DNA of 64,000 bases from [Zimmermannella] faecalis ATCC 13722 (GTDB taxonomy: Bacteria > Actinomycetota > Actinomycetes > Actinomycetales > Microbacteriaceae): assembly GCF_000381765.1 (NCBI RefSeq), contig NZ_KB907081.1, positions 1 through 64,000 on the forward strand. Reading direction: 5' to 3'. Positions 53,096 to 61,144 of this stretch are shown piece after piece. The notes under the pieces are model-generated. The model had not been told where the DNA came from and made no database searches. It saw only the letters and a list, made by a program, of their open reading frames with translations. A program made the translations under genes and the position numbers. How positions within the stretch are numbered: the stretch's first letter is position 1; every line of letters starts with the position of its first letter.

Positions 53096-54064
53096 CTAAG
53101 CGAACAACAGGTTCGTCAGCTGCTGACGAGCGCGCGCGACGCGCGGCTCGTCGGCGCCGACGACGTCGAAGAGCTCGACGAGGCGCTCACGGATGCGCGA
53201 CTTGCCGTCGGCATCAACCTTCGGGAACATCGCGAGGAGGCGGTTGAACGCGTCGTCGACGTGCCCGCCCGAGAGGTCGAGGTCGGCGACGTCGAGCTGC
53301 GCGTCGATGTCGCTCGGGTTCTCGGCGGCGGCGGTGCGGATCTGCTCGAGGGTCTTGCCCTGCAGGCGCGCGAGGAGGCTCACCTGCGCGAGCCCGACCT
53401 TCGCGAGGTCGTCGGCGGGCGACTCTGCAATGGCACGCTCGTACGCCGACTTTGCGGCCTCCACGTCGCCGCGCTCGAGCGCGTCGCGTGCCTCCTGGTG
53501 GAGGGGCGGGAGCGGCGCCTCGGCCGGCTCCTCGTCGGCCTCGGGGGCGTCGCCCGTGATCTGCACGAACCCGGTGAGGCCCTGCTGCGCGGCGACCGCG
53601 AGCACCTCTGAGAGCACCTGCTCGATCTGGTCGCGCGGCGGGTTGCCGGCGAACAGGGGTGCCGGGCGACCGCCGAGCAGGGCGATCACCTGCGCCTGGT
53701 CGCCGAGTCCCGGCTGCGAGTCGAGGTCGATGCGCAGCAGCACGAGGCGACCGCCGGCCGCGCGCACGATCTCGGCGAGCACGGGCGAGAGCGCCTGCGA
53801 GTCGGGCGAAGTGGCCGAGTGCATCTCGACGAGCACGGGCATCGAGCGCGACATCGCGGCGAACTGCTCGAGCTCAGCCTGACCACCGTTCACCACGGGG
53901 TCGGCGAGCGACGCGAGCGGCTGTCCGCCACCACCGGGCTGCCCCGCCGCGGCCTGCGGCGTCTGCTGCTGGCCGGGCGCCTGGCCGTGACCGCTCAGGT
54001 CGACGGCACCGTGCAGCGAAATTTCGGGCTCGGGCCGACGGGGCCCCGTGCTTGCATCAGTCAC
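53096..54064 (-). CDS. Thioredoxin-fold/TPR protein, CnoX (YbbN)-like, no CxxC
   Basis: 322 residues. An N-terminal disordered Gln/Gly/Pro region (PGQQQTPQAAAGQPGGGGQP) leads to a thioredoxin-like domain at about 65-175, with MSRSMPVLVEMHSATSPDSQ at the position of WCGPC, so the redox cysteines are missing. A TPR-like helical domain follows (QEARDALERGDVEAAKSAYE). This organisation matches CnoX/YbbN chaperone holdases and actinobacterial relatives. Start GTG 54064 follows GGAGGATTTGA, which overlaps the end of the 763-residue gene, so the two are co-transcribed. Confidence 0.85.
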   Translation of the reverse strand: MTDASTGPRRPEPEISLHGAVDLSGHGQAPGQQQTPQAAAGQPGGGGQPLASLADPVVNGGQAELEQFAAMSRSMPVLVEMHSATSPDSQALSPVLAEIVRAAGGRLVLLRIDLDSQPGLGDQAQVIALLGGRPAPLFAGNPPRDQIEQVLSEVLAVAAQQGLTGFVQITGDAPEADEEPAEAPLPPLHQEARDALERGDVEAAKSAYERAIAESPADDLAKVGLAQVSLLARLQGKTLEQIRTAAAENPSDIDAQLDVADLDLSGGHVDDAFNRLLAMFPKVDADGKSRIRERLVELFDVVGADEPRVARARQQLTNLLFA

Positions 54065-54074
54065 TCAAATCCTC

Positions 54075-56366
54075 CTACTCGCTGAGCTCGCTCGCGCTCG
54101 TGAGCGCCTGCGAAACTCCAAGGAACTGCACCTGACCACCGGTCTCGGCCGAAGGCACGTAGAACAGTAGCTGGTCGGTGTAGGTGCGCTCAAAACCGTA
54201 CTCGGTCGTCTCGATACCCGACAGGGCGGCCGTGGCGCCCGACACCGTGATGCGGGCGCGGTCGTTGGCCGCGCTCACCGTCTCGGTCTCAGTGATCGAC
54301 ACCGCGATGATCGCCCCGTCGTCGAGCGCGACCATGCCGAGCGGCGACGAGTCGCTCCCCGCGTAGGCGAAGTCGACGTTCGTCACCTCGGGGTCGAGTG
54401 CCTCGGTCTGCTCGTCGCGGTACGCCTGGTTCACCTCGGCGCGCAGCGAGTCGTTGTCGGTCGAGAAGAGGTCGGCGTGCGGCGACGCGTCGCCCTGTGC
54501 GATGACGTCTGCGTAGGCATTCGCGAGGTCGCCCGGGGCGATCACTAGGTCGCCCGGCAGGTCACGGATGCTCGCGGCACCGACGTTCGTGGGCGCGGCT
54601 TCGGGCAGGGTCACGTTCGATGCGAGCTGCACGAGCGACGACACCTTGAAGTTGTCGCGCGCGGTGTCTTGCACGAGCATGACGCCGAAGGGCGCGTCGG
54701 GCGAATCGGGGCTCGCGTTCACGACGGCAAAGATCGTGCGCGGGAACTCGTCGGTCGACTCGGGCAGCGCGTAGACGATGTCGCCGGTCGGGAACGCGGC
54801 GGGCGCGGGCAGCTCACCGTCGGCCTTTTGGCCGCGGTAGAGCGCGATGCGTTCGGCGAGGGCGTCGCCCTCGAAGCGGGGCTCGAGAATCGACGAGTCG
54901 TGCGCTTTGTCTGCCTCGACCGCGAGTTCACCAGCCTCGGTGATCACCGACTGGATCTGCTCGAGGTTGAGGGCGGGCGGGTTCGCGCCCTCGTCGAGAA
55001 TTGCCGCGTCGACGGTCGACGTCGCGGTGCCGGTCGGCTGCAGATCGACGTCGGTCCACTCGGCCGGCCAGTACTGCGGCGCGCAGCCCGCGAGCGTGAG
55101 ACCCACGACCATCGCGGTCGACGCGACGAAGAATGAGCGCTTCGGCGCCTTCGAGCGGTTGCGGCCGCGAGGGCGCTTCCACATCGAGTCATCGTCGGCC
55201 GGGGCGGCGGCGGGCTGCTCGGGTTCGGGCGCGGGCTCCTCGACTGCGGGCTCTTCAGCTGTGGGTTCTTCCACGGCAGGCTCCTCGGCTGCGGGTTCCT
55301 CGACGACGGGCTCCTCGACAACCGGCTCCTCGACAACCGGTTCTTCGACGACCGGCTCTGCAGTTACCGGCTCCTCGGCAGCAGGCTCCGCGAAGACCGA
55401 TTCCTCGACCGCGGGCTCCGTGGCGACCGGCTCTTCGACAACAGGCTCGTCAACGGCCGGCTCCTCGACAACAGGCGCTTCGATGACCGGCTCCTCAACG
55501 ACCGACTCTTCGGCGACGGGTTCGTCGATACGCGGCTCTTCAACCCCAGGCTCATCCGCAGGGAAGTCAATGGGCGCATCCTCGTCAACCGCGGCGGGCG
55601 TGCCAGCGGCAGCCTCGGCAGCTCGTTCTTCGGCGGCCGCCTCTGCGTCGCCGTCCCAGGGCACGGGCGTCCACTCGAGCGACTCGTGCTCGGCAGCCTC
55701 GGCGGGAGTCCCGGCGACACGACGCTTGCGCGCGGCGGAGGCGGCGCGACGCTTCATGCGGCGGCGGTGCGCGATCGCCCACCACAGCAGCGCGAGGAAG
55801 AGCACGAAGAGCACACCGCCGATTACGAGCAGCGGGCCCGACAGCGGCGCATACCCGCCGAGCGGCCAGGTCACCGAGACAGTCGAGGGTGCGGGGCTCT
55901 CGCCGTCGGAGGTTATGAGGATCGAGTAGCCGGGCGCGACGGTCGTGCTGAGCCGCACCTCGCCCTCGCCCTCGTGCTCCTCGTACCAGAGGTCGTTGCC
56001 GATCGGGCTCGGCACCGTGTCTTCGCTCCCCGACTCGGTGAAGGTCAGGCCGATGTGCTCGCGCGAGTGATTGGCATCCTCGTCGAGGGTCACCATGTCG
56101 TGCTTCGCGTCGCCAACCCAGGCCATGACGTCATTCGTGCGACCAATGACGACGTTGATCTCGCCCTCGCCGGTGATGAGGATGTCCTGCAGGCCGGCGC
56201 GCGACGAGAGCACGTCGTCGTTGATCACCATGACCGGGGCGCCACTGTCTGAGGTGCCGTCGGCCGTCACGGTGCTCGCCTGTGAGGCGGCGACGAACTG
56301 GATCCCTCCGAAGACAAGCGCGACGACGCTCGCCACGAAGGCGACGGCCGCGAGAATGAAGCGCAC
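54075..56366 (-). CDS. 763-residue mosaic membrane protein with Glu-Pro-Val repeat linker and internal lipobox-like segment
   Basis: Function unknown. A signal-anchor at 5-25 (ILAAVAFVASVVALVFGGIQ) precedes an extracytoplasmic beta-rich domain, about 35-165. A second membrane helix at about 174-197 follows, with RRRMKRRAA after it, placing the next part inside. A low-complexity linker, about 205-395, has many VEEPVVEEPA-type repeats. Then a third hydrophobic segment, SFFVASTAMVVGLTLAGC, ends like a lipoprotein lipobox at about 424-427, followed by APQYWPAEW and a 335-residue globular domain with secreted-protein character (QTEALDPEVTNVDFAYAGS). An ATG at 55184, codon 395, could give a stand-alone lipoprotein, but no ribosome site precedes it. 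The main start GTG 56366 follows GAGGAGATTC. Confidence 0.8.
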   Translation of the reverse strand: MRFILAAVAFVASVVALVFGGIQFVAASQASTVTADGTSDSGAPVMVINDDVLSSRAGLQDILITGEGEINVVIGRTNDVMAWVGDAKHDMVTLDEDANHSREHIGLTFTESGSEDTVPSPIGNDLWYEEHEGEGEVRLSTTVAPGYSILITSDGESPAPSTVSVTWPLGGYAPLSGPLLVIGGVLFVLFLALLWWAIAHRRRMKRRAASAARKRRVAGTPAEAAEHESLEWTPVPWDGDAEAAAEERAAEAAAGTPAAVDEDAPIDFPADEPGVEEPRIDEPVAEESVVEEPVIEAPVVEEPAVDEPVVEEPVATEPAVEESVFAEPAAEEPVTAEPVVEEPVVEEPVVEEPVVEEPAAEEPAVEEPTAEEPAVEEPAPEPEQPAAAPADDDSMWKRPRGRNRSKAPKRSFFVASTAMVVGLTLAGCAPQYWPAEWTDVDLQPTGTATSTVDAAILDEGANPPALNLEQIQSVITEAGELAVEADKAHDSSILEPRFEGDALAERIALYRGQKADGELPAPAAFPTGDIVYALPESTDEFPRTIFAVVNASPDSPDAPFGVMLVQDTARDNFKVSSLVQLASNVTLPEAAPTNVGAASIRDLPGDLVIAPGDLANAYADVIAQGDASPHADLFSTDNDSLRAEVNQAYRDEQTEALDPEVTNVDFAYAGSDSSPLGMVALDDGAIIAVSITETETVSAANDRARITVSGATAALSGIETTEYGFERTYTDQLLFYVPSAETGGQVQFLGVSQALTSASELSE

Positions 56367-56679
56367 GAAGAATCTCCTCGGGTCTTGGGATAGGAAAAGG
56401 TCGGTGCCCAGTCCCTTACTGCAGGGTATGCGGCACTCGACTACCAGCCGCGCGCGACGCGCGATCTAGCAGGAACCCGCAAACGGGCAAGCCACCAGCC
56501 TAGTGCATTCACCAATTTGTGACCTTATTGTGACCAGAGAATCCTGCACTCCGGGGTAGTGCATCGATGCAGACGCACGAATGCTGCGCGCTCCCATGGG
56601 CGCGGCTCTACACTTTCCCTGACACCCGCCCGCCGCGAGTTTGCCTCGCGCACCGACCAACCCCTGGAGGATCAGGCAC
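56367..56679. other. 313-bp divergent intergenic region
   Basis: No gene seen. It carries the start region of the mosaic membrane protein (minus) and the DivIVA-type gene (plus). It holds the GTGAC direct repeat at 56517-56535, a 12-bp palindrome TGCATCGATGCA at 56560-56571, a candidate -10 TACACT at 56609-56614 for the plus gene and TACCCT at about 56426-56431 for the minus gene. Confidence 0.6.
56517..56535. promoter_or_regulatory. Direct repeat TTGTGACC, 11-bp period
   Basis: TTGTGACC at 56517-56524 and 56528-56535, i.e. GTGAC-N6-GTGAC. An 11-bp direct repeat is the usual target geometry of OmpR-family response regulators, and GTnAC half-sites are reported for actinobacterial members. The regulator is not identified. 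Confidence 0.45.
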
Positions 56680-58299
56680 GTGGATTCGTTCAACTTCACC
56701 ACTGCGATGCGCGGCTACCAGCGGGAAGAGGTGGACCAGGCCCTGAACGACCTCCAGCAGCAGCTCAAGCAGGCGCAGGCGGCCTACGAGCGGGCACAGC
56801 AGCGCACGCAGGAGCTCGAGGCCCGCGCGAAGCGGCTCGAAAGCGACCTGCGTGAGGCCGAGGCCCCGAGCTACGCGGGGCTCGGGTCGAAGCTCGCGGG
56901 CACGCTCTCGACGGCCGAAGAGCAGGCGATGCGCATCGTGTCGGATGCGCAGCGCGAGTCCGAGAAGATCCTGTCGGATGCGCGCAAGAACGCCGCGCGC
57001 ATCCACGAAGACGCGAACGACTACGCCGAGCGAGTGACGCGCGAGGCCGACCAGTCGGCGCAGCGCGTCGCGCAGGAGGCGCAGTCGTCGGCCGACCAGC
57101 TCGTCGAAAACGCGAAGCAGGAGGCGGAGCTCACGCGCGTGAACCAGGAGCGCGAGATCGACTCGGTGAAAGACCAGGTGACGAGCGAGCTGCGCGAGCG
57201 CCGCCACGCCACTGACCGCGAGATCGAGGCGAACCGTGCCGAGGTGTCGGCGGAGCTCGCACGCAAGCGCCAGCAGCAGGAGACCGAGCTTGCCGAGGCG
57301 CTTGCGAAGTTCACGGAGCAGCAGCGCGCGTTCGAGAACTGGCGCGTCGCGGCCGAGCGCGATCTCGAGGAGCGCCGCGAGAAGTTCGAGCGCGAGCTCG
57401 TCGAGCGCCGCGGTGCGCTCGAGCAGGAGCTCGCCGACGAGAAGTCGACGCAAGAGACCGAGCTCGCGGAGGCCCGCGCGAAGTTCGTGCGCGAGACCAC
57501 GGCCGAGCGCGAATCGCTCGCCGCCGAGGTCGCCCGTCAGCGCGCCGAGCTCGCCGACTCAATCGAGGCGACGAAGTCGGCGCACGAGCGCGAGCTCGCG
57601 ACCGCGCTGGCGAACCACAACCGCACGCTCCAGCAGTCGCAGGCTGAGGCGGAGGCGACCGCATCCGAGCTCGCCGGCCAGCAGCGCCGCGAGCTCGAGG
57701 CCGAGCGCGTGCGCGTGACATCGGAGCTCTCGGAGCTGCGCGAGACGACGCTTCGTGAGCTCGCCGAGGCGCGCAGTTCACAGGAGGTCGAGCTCACGAC
57801 GAAGCGCAACGAGTTCGAGCAGCAGCTCGTCGTCGCCGGCCGCAACGCCGAGGCGGCCGCGAAGCGCATGATCGACGAGGCGACCGAGCAGCTCGCCGAC
57901 CTCAACCAGCGCAGCGAGCAGGTGCGCCGCGAGGCAGGCAAGATCATGGCGGATGCGCGCAAGCGCGCGCAGGAGACCGTGCAAGCCGCCGAGCGCCAGG
58001 CAGCCAACCTGCTCGAGAACGCGAACAAGCAGGCCCGTGAGCGCGCCCGTGAGCTCGAGGCCCGCACCCTCGCCGAAGAGCAGGCCGCCGAGCAGCGCCT
58101 CATCGCGGTGCGTGACGAGCGCGACCAGATCGAGGCCTACCTCGAGCAGATGCAGGAGCTCTTCTCGCGCATGCCCCTCATGTCGGGCAAGAAGGGTGGC
58201 GCGAACGAGGCTGAGCAGAAGCCTGCAGCGAAGGCCGACGAGGCCAAGCCCAACGCATCCAAGCCCGCGGCCGCCAAGCCGGGGCCCAAGAACGGCTAG
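56680..58299 (+). CDS. DivIVA-domain coiled-coil protein
   Basis: 539 residues. The first 35 form a DivIVA-type N-terminal domain: FNFTTAMRGYQREEVDQALN. The rest is almost uninterrupted coiled coil, rich in Glu, Arg, Ala and Gln (ELTRVNQEREIDSVKDQV, LERRREK-like heptads), ending in an Ala/Lys/Pro tail. Such proteins act as cytoskeletal or polar scaffolds in Actinobacteria. It is longer than Wag31 and closer in design to the long coiled-coil scaffolds. GTG 56680 follows GGAGG at 9 nt. The AI-2E-family permease gene follows after 6 nt and is probably in the same operon. Confidence 0.85.
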   Translation: MDSFNFTTAMRGYQREEVDQALNDLQQQLKQAQAAYERAQQRTQELEARAKRLESDLREAEAPSYAGLGSKLAGTLSTAEEQAMRIVSDAQRESEKILSDARKNAARIHEDANDYAERVTREADQSAQRVAQEAQSSADQLVENAKQEAELTRVNQEREIDSVKDQVTSELRERRHATDREIEANRAEVSAELARKRQQQETELAEALAKFTEQQRAFENWRVAAERDLEERREKFERELVERRGALEQELADEKSTQETELAEARAKFVRETTAERESLAAEVARQRAELADSIEATKSAHERELATALANHNRTLQQSQAEAEATASELAGQQRRELEAERVRVTSELSELRETTLRELAEARSSQEVELTTKRNEFEQQLVVAGRNAEAAAKRMIDEATEQLADLNQRSEQVRREAGKIMADARKRAQETVQAAERQAANLLENANKQARERARELEARTLAEEQAAEQRLIAVRDERDQIEAYLEQMQELFSRMPLMSGKKGGANEAEQKPAAKADEAKPNASKPAAAKPGPKNG

Positions 58300-58305
58300 G
58301 CACCC

Positions 58306-59352
58306 ATGCGCATCGAGAATCCGTTCCGGATCGGGTTTCTCGCAACCCTCGGAGCCCTCCTCGCCCTGACGCTCGGCGGGATGGTGCAGTCGCTGTCGAC
58401 GGTGCTCACCTACATCGCGACGGCGCTGTTTCTCGCGCTCGGCTTCGACCCCGCGATCAGCTGGCTTGAGCGTCGCCGCTGGCCCCGCTGGGCGGCCGTG
58501 CTCGCCGCGGTGCTTGGCGTGATCGTCGTCGCTGGCCTCGTCGTCTGGGCGATCGTGCCGTCAGTCATCGCGCAGGCGAACGAGATCGGCGCCCGCTACG
58601 GCGCGATCATCGGCGACATCGTGAACTCGAACGTCGTCGAGTGGCTCACCGCGACGTTCCCCGCGCTCGACGTGCAGGCGATGGTTGCCCAGGCCGCGTC
58701 GTGGCTGCAGGGCAACATCGGCGCGATCACGGGTGGCGTGCTGCAGGTGGGCGTCGGCATCGTGAACGGCCTGTTCGCCACGATGATGGTGACGATTCTC
58801 ACCATTTACTTCGTCGCGAGCCTGCCGAGCATCAAGCGCGCCTTCTACCAGCTCACGCCGGCGTCGAGCCGCGGACGCGTCGCCGAGCTCTCGGAGCGCA
58901 TCACGGGCTCGGTCGGCGCATACGTGCTCGGCATGCTCACCCTCGCGCTCATCAACGGCGTGCTCACGTTCACGTTCATGACGATCGTCGGCGCGGCGAT
59001 GCCGATGGTGTTCGCGGTGCTCGCCTTCATCGGCTCGATGATCCCGATGGTGGGAACGATCTCAGCGTCGGTCATCATCGTGCTCGCGCAGCTCATTCTG
59101 CTTGAGCCGGGCTCCCCCGTGTGGTGGATCGCCGGTATCTACTACCTCGTCTACATGCAGGTCGAGGCGTACGTGCTCACGCCACGCGTCATGTCGCGCG
59201 CGGTCTCGGTCCCCGGCGCCGTCGTCGTCATCGCCGCCCTCACCGGCGGCACGCTGCTCGGCCTGCTCGGCGCGCTCGTCGCAATCCCCGTCGCCGCGAG
59301 CCTCATGATCATCATGCAAGAGGTCGTCATTCCACGACAGAACGAGCGCTAG
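58306..59352 (+). CDS. AI-2E-family transporter
   Basis: 348 residues with about eight membrane helices; the family (PF01594-type) includes TqsA/PerM-like permeases. The N-terminal pair GFLATLGALLALTLGGMVQS and TYIATALFLALGFDPAISWL, the soluble middle region, and the C-terminal signature MQVEAYVLTPRVMSRAVSVP are all seen. A role in autoinducer-2 export should not be assumed; many members exchange ions. It starts 6 nt after the DivIVA-type gene. Confidence 0.9.
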   Translation: MRIENPFRIGFLATLGALLALTLGGMVQSLSTVLTYIATALFLALGFDPAISWLERRRWPRWAAVLAAVLGVIVVAGLVVWAIVPSVIAQANEIGARYGAIIGDIVNSNVVEWLTATFPALDVQAMVAQAASWLQGNIGAITGGVLQVGVGIVNGLFATMMVTILTIYFVASLPSIKRAFYQLTPASSRGRVAELSERITGSVGAYVLGMLTLALINGVLTFTFMTIVGAAMPMVFAVLAFIGSMIPMVGTISASVIIVLAQLILLEPGSPVWWIAGIYYLVYMQVEAYVLTPRVMSRAVSVPGAVVVIAALTGGTLLGLLGALVAIPVAASLMIIMQEVVIPRQNER

Positions 59353-59382
59353 CCGCTCCCTGCCAGCGGATGGGCGCGCGGG

Positions 59383-59667
59383 CTACGCGATGCGCCAGCA
59401 GTGGCTGTGCCAGTGCCGTCGATCGGCAATCGCCGCGTCGTCGCCCATGATGTTGTCGGCGCGGAACACGACGACGTGCGCCTGCCCGACGGGCACGGTG
59501 AGGCTGCAGCCGGGGCACACGTACTCTTTCAGCGCCCGCTCGGCGCTCACCGACTGCACGGTGTACTCGCGACCGCGGCGCACCTCGGTGCGCCGCATAC
59601 CGCCGCGGATGCGCTCAATGTCGAGCGGGACGAACTCCCGGTCGCGCCGGGACTTGCGTCGCCCCAT
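59383..59667 (-). CDS. Small conserved-looking Cys/His protein
   Basis: 94 residues. A basic N-terminus, GRRKSRRDREFVPLDIERIR, precedes a compact domain with CPGC (about 52-55) and, near the C-terminus, HWHSHC, which together could hold a zinc ion. Homologues in Actinobacteria are often loosely called ATP/GTP-binding; I see no P-loop and do not support that name. ATG 59667 lies 6 nt after the stop of the transglycosylase gene (TAAGCCGCCATG), so it is probably co-transcribed. Confidence 0.75.
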   Translation of the reverse strand: MGRRKSRRDREFVPLDIERIRGGMRRTEVRRGREYTVQSVSAERALKEYVCPGCSLTVPVGQAHVVVFRADNIMGDDAAIADRRHWHSHCWRIA

Positions 59668-59673
59668 GGCGGC

Positions 59674-60462
59674 TTAGTACCAGCCGTTGCCCTGCGTGAA
59701 CTTGAAGTCGTACGCGCCGCACGGCGAGCCGTAGCGGCCGACCATGTAGCCGAGCGCCCACTTCACCTGCGTGACGGGGTTGGTCTGCCAGTCGGCACCG
59801 GCCGAGGCCATCTTGCTACCGGGCAGCGCCTGGGGCAGGCCGTAGGCGCCCGACGAGGCGTTCGTCGCGCTCGGGTTCCAGCCCGACTCCTGCGTGATGA
59901 TCGCGTCGAAGCAGGCCCACTCGCTGCCCGAGTAGCCCTGGCTCGCGAGGTACGCCTGCGCGTCACCCTTCACGGTGCCGGTGTCGTACGAGACCGAGTC
60001 GGGGTACGACGAGGAACCGCCCGACGACTCGCCGGACGATGAGTCGGTCGAGGAGGCGTCGCTCGACTCGGTCGACTCGGTGGTGCTCTCTTCGGTCGGC
60101 TCGGGCTCGGGTTCGGGCTCCGGCTCAAGTTCAACGGTGACGTCGCTGCGGCCCGAAACGAGCGACTGCTCGGTCGAGGCGCCATCGCCCGACTTGTCGT
60201 CGCCCGCCTGCGCAGTGTCGCCCGACTCGCCCGAGCCGTACGTCTGCGGGTTCGCACGCGTGATGTCGGCGAGCGAGGGCTGGTACGAGGCGGCGGCCTG
60301 CGAGACCGGCACGGTGAGGAACGGCTGCGCGAGCCCGACCGCGGCGACGGCGGCGAGCGCGCATCCGGCCACGACCGAAGTCACCTTGCGGTTACGGCGC
60401 GATGAGCGCACGGCCCACGGCACTGCTGCGCGGGTCGACCCCGAACGCGTCATTTCCGTCAT
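59674..60462 (-). CDS. Secreted lytic transglycosylase (SLT/Rpf-like)
   Basis: 262 residues. A basic N-terminus and hydrophobic helix (VTSVVAGCALAAVAAVGLAQ) target it outside. A low-complexity linker, about 80-165, contains LEPEPEPEPEPTEE and a Ser-rich segment. The C-terminal 100 residues are a lysozyme-fold transglycosylase domain with catalytic Glu in AIITQESGWNPSATN and a disulfide-capable Cys in RYGSPCGAYDF. It would act on peptidoglycan. ATG 60462 follows GGAGAGCAGCAG. The promoter region holds a GTnAC-type direct repeat. Confidence 0.88.
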   Translation of the reverse strand: MTEMTRSGSTRAAVPWAVRSSRRNRKVTSVVAGCALAAVAAVGLAQPFLTVPVSQAAASYQPSLADITRANPQTYGSGESGDTAQAGDDKSGDGASTEQSLVSGRSDVTVELEPEPEPEPEPTEESTTESTESSDASSTDSSSGESSGGSSSYPDSVSYDTGTVKGDAQAYLASQGYSGSEWACFDAIITQESGWNPSATNASSGAYGLPQALPGSKMASAGADWQTNPVTQVKWALGYMVGRYGSPCGAYDFKFTQGNGWY

Positions 60463-60495
60463 CTGCTGCTCTCCATTCGTAACTGCCACCCGTCT

Positions 60496-60514
60496 ACGAT
60501 AACGGATTGGTTAC
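60496..60514 (-). promoter_or_regulatory. Transglycosylase promoter with GTnAC-like direct repeat
   Basis: On the minus strand GTAAC-CAATCC-GTTAT (60499-60514) overlaps the candidate -10 TATCGT (60496-60501). The flanks 60476-60483 and 60510-60517 also form an 8-bp inverted repeat, TTCGTAAC/GTTACGAA. Leader length would be about 27 nt. Confidence 0.4.
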
Positions 60515-60565
60515 GAAGAGACAACGGACAGGTCTCGAACGTTCAGGTTTGGGGCAGGCTGCGTG

Positions 60566-61129
60566 CTAGCGGATCGCGAGCATGACGTCGACGACGGCGT
60601 CGATGAGCAGGTCGACCTGCCCCTCTTCATAGCCGCGACGCTTCGAGGTGAACGCGACGCCACGTGCCTCGCGGAGCGTCATCGATGCCTTGCCACGCAG
60701 GAAGTCGTCGACGCGGTTGCAGAACGACTCGACCTCGTCGACCGAGTAGCCGCGCTGCAGCAAGGAGACGCGGCGGAACCGCTCCCCCGACGGCCGCTCG
60801 AGCCGCTTCAGTACCGCGCGCGCCGCATCCTTGATCTCGGCCATGTACTCGTCGCGGCCGCGGTGCGCAATGCGCTCCTCGTGCTCGCGCACGGCAACCG
60901 CGTCTTCGAGGCGCTCAAGCGCCGCGTCGACGTGCGGCGCCGAGTAGCCGCGCTTGCGCATCGTGAACGCCGTGTGGCGGATGCTCTTGGCCGTCAGGCG
61001 CTTGCCCTCGGAGCCATTGTCGAAATTCTCGTATCGCTCGCGGGCGACGCGCAGAGCACGGTCGACCTCTTCGGGGTCGTAACCGTACTCCCCTCGCGGG
61101 GCTCGGGGGAAAGGCGCCTCAGTCTTCAT
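60566..61129 (-). CDS. Protein with four DivIVA-like motifs
   Basis: 187 residues. A GY-x4-V(D/E) motif recurs four times: GYDPEEVD (16-23), GYSAPHVD (61-68), GYSVDEVE (127-134) and GYEEGQVD (166-173). In three of them the preceding helix is similar (SIRHTAFTMRKRGY, FRRVSLLQRGY, EARGVAFTSKRRGY), so the whole protein is four copies of the DivIVA N-terminal module without a long coiled coil. It matches the DivIVA-domain-repeat family known from Actinobacteria. It probably touches membranes or polar scaffolds. ATG 61129 has CAAAAT 7 nt upstream. Confidence 0.85.
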   Translation of the reverse strand: MKTEAPFPRAPRGEYGYDPEEVDRALRVARERYENFDNGSEGKRLTAKSIRHTAFTMRKRGYSAPHVDAALERLEDAVAVREHEERIAHRGRDEYMAEIKDAARAVLKRLERPSGERFRRVSLLQRGYSVDEVESFCNRVDDFLRGKASMTLREARGVAFTSKRRGYEEGQVDLLIDAVVDVMLAIR

Positions 61130-61144
61130 CTCTGCTATTTTGCC

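Noticed and set aside
56560-56571. Palindrome TGCATCGATGCA as a third LacI operator
   Set aside because: Shares only the ATCGAT core with TTAATCGATTAA and sits apart from either flanking start; left as part of the intergenic description.
60490-60566. c-di-AMP (ydaO-type) riboswitch before the transglycosylase
   Set aside because: Such riboswitches often precede wall hydrolase genes in Actinobacteria, but the region is too short and lacks the conserved elements.
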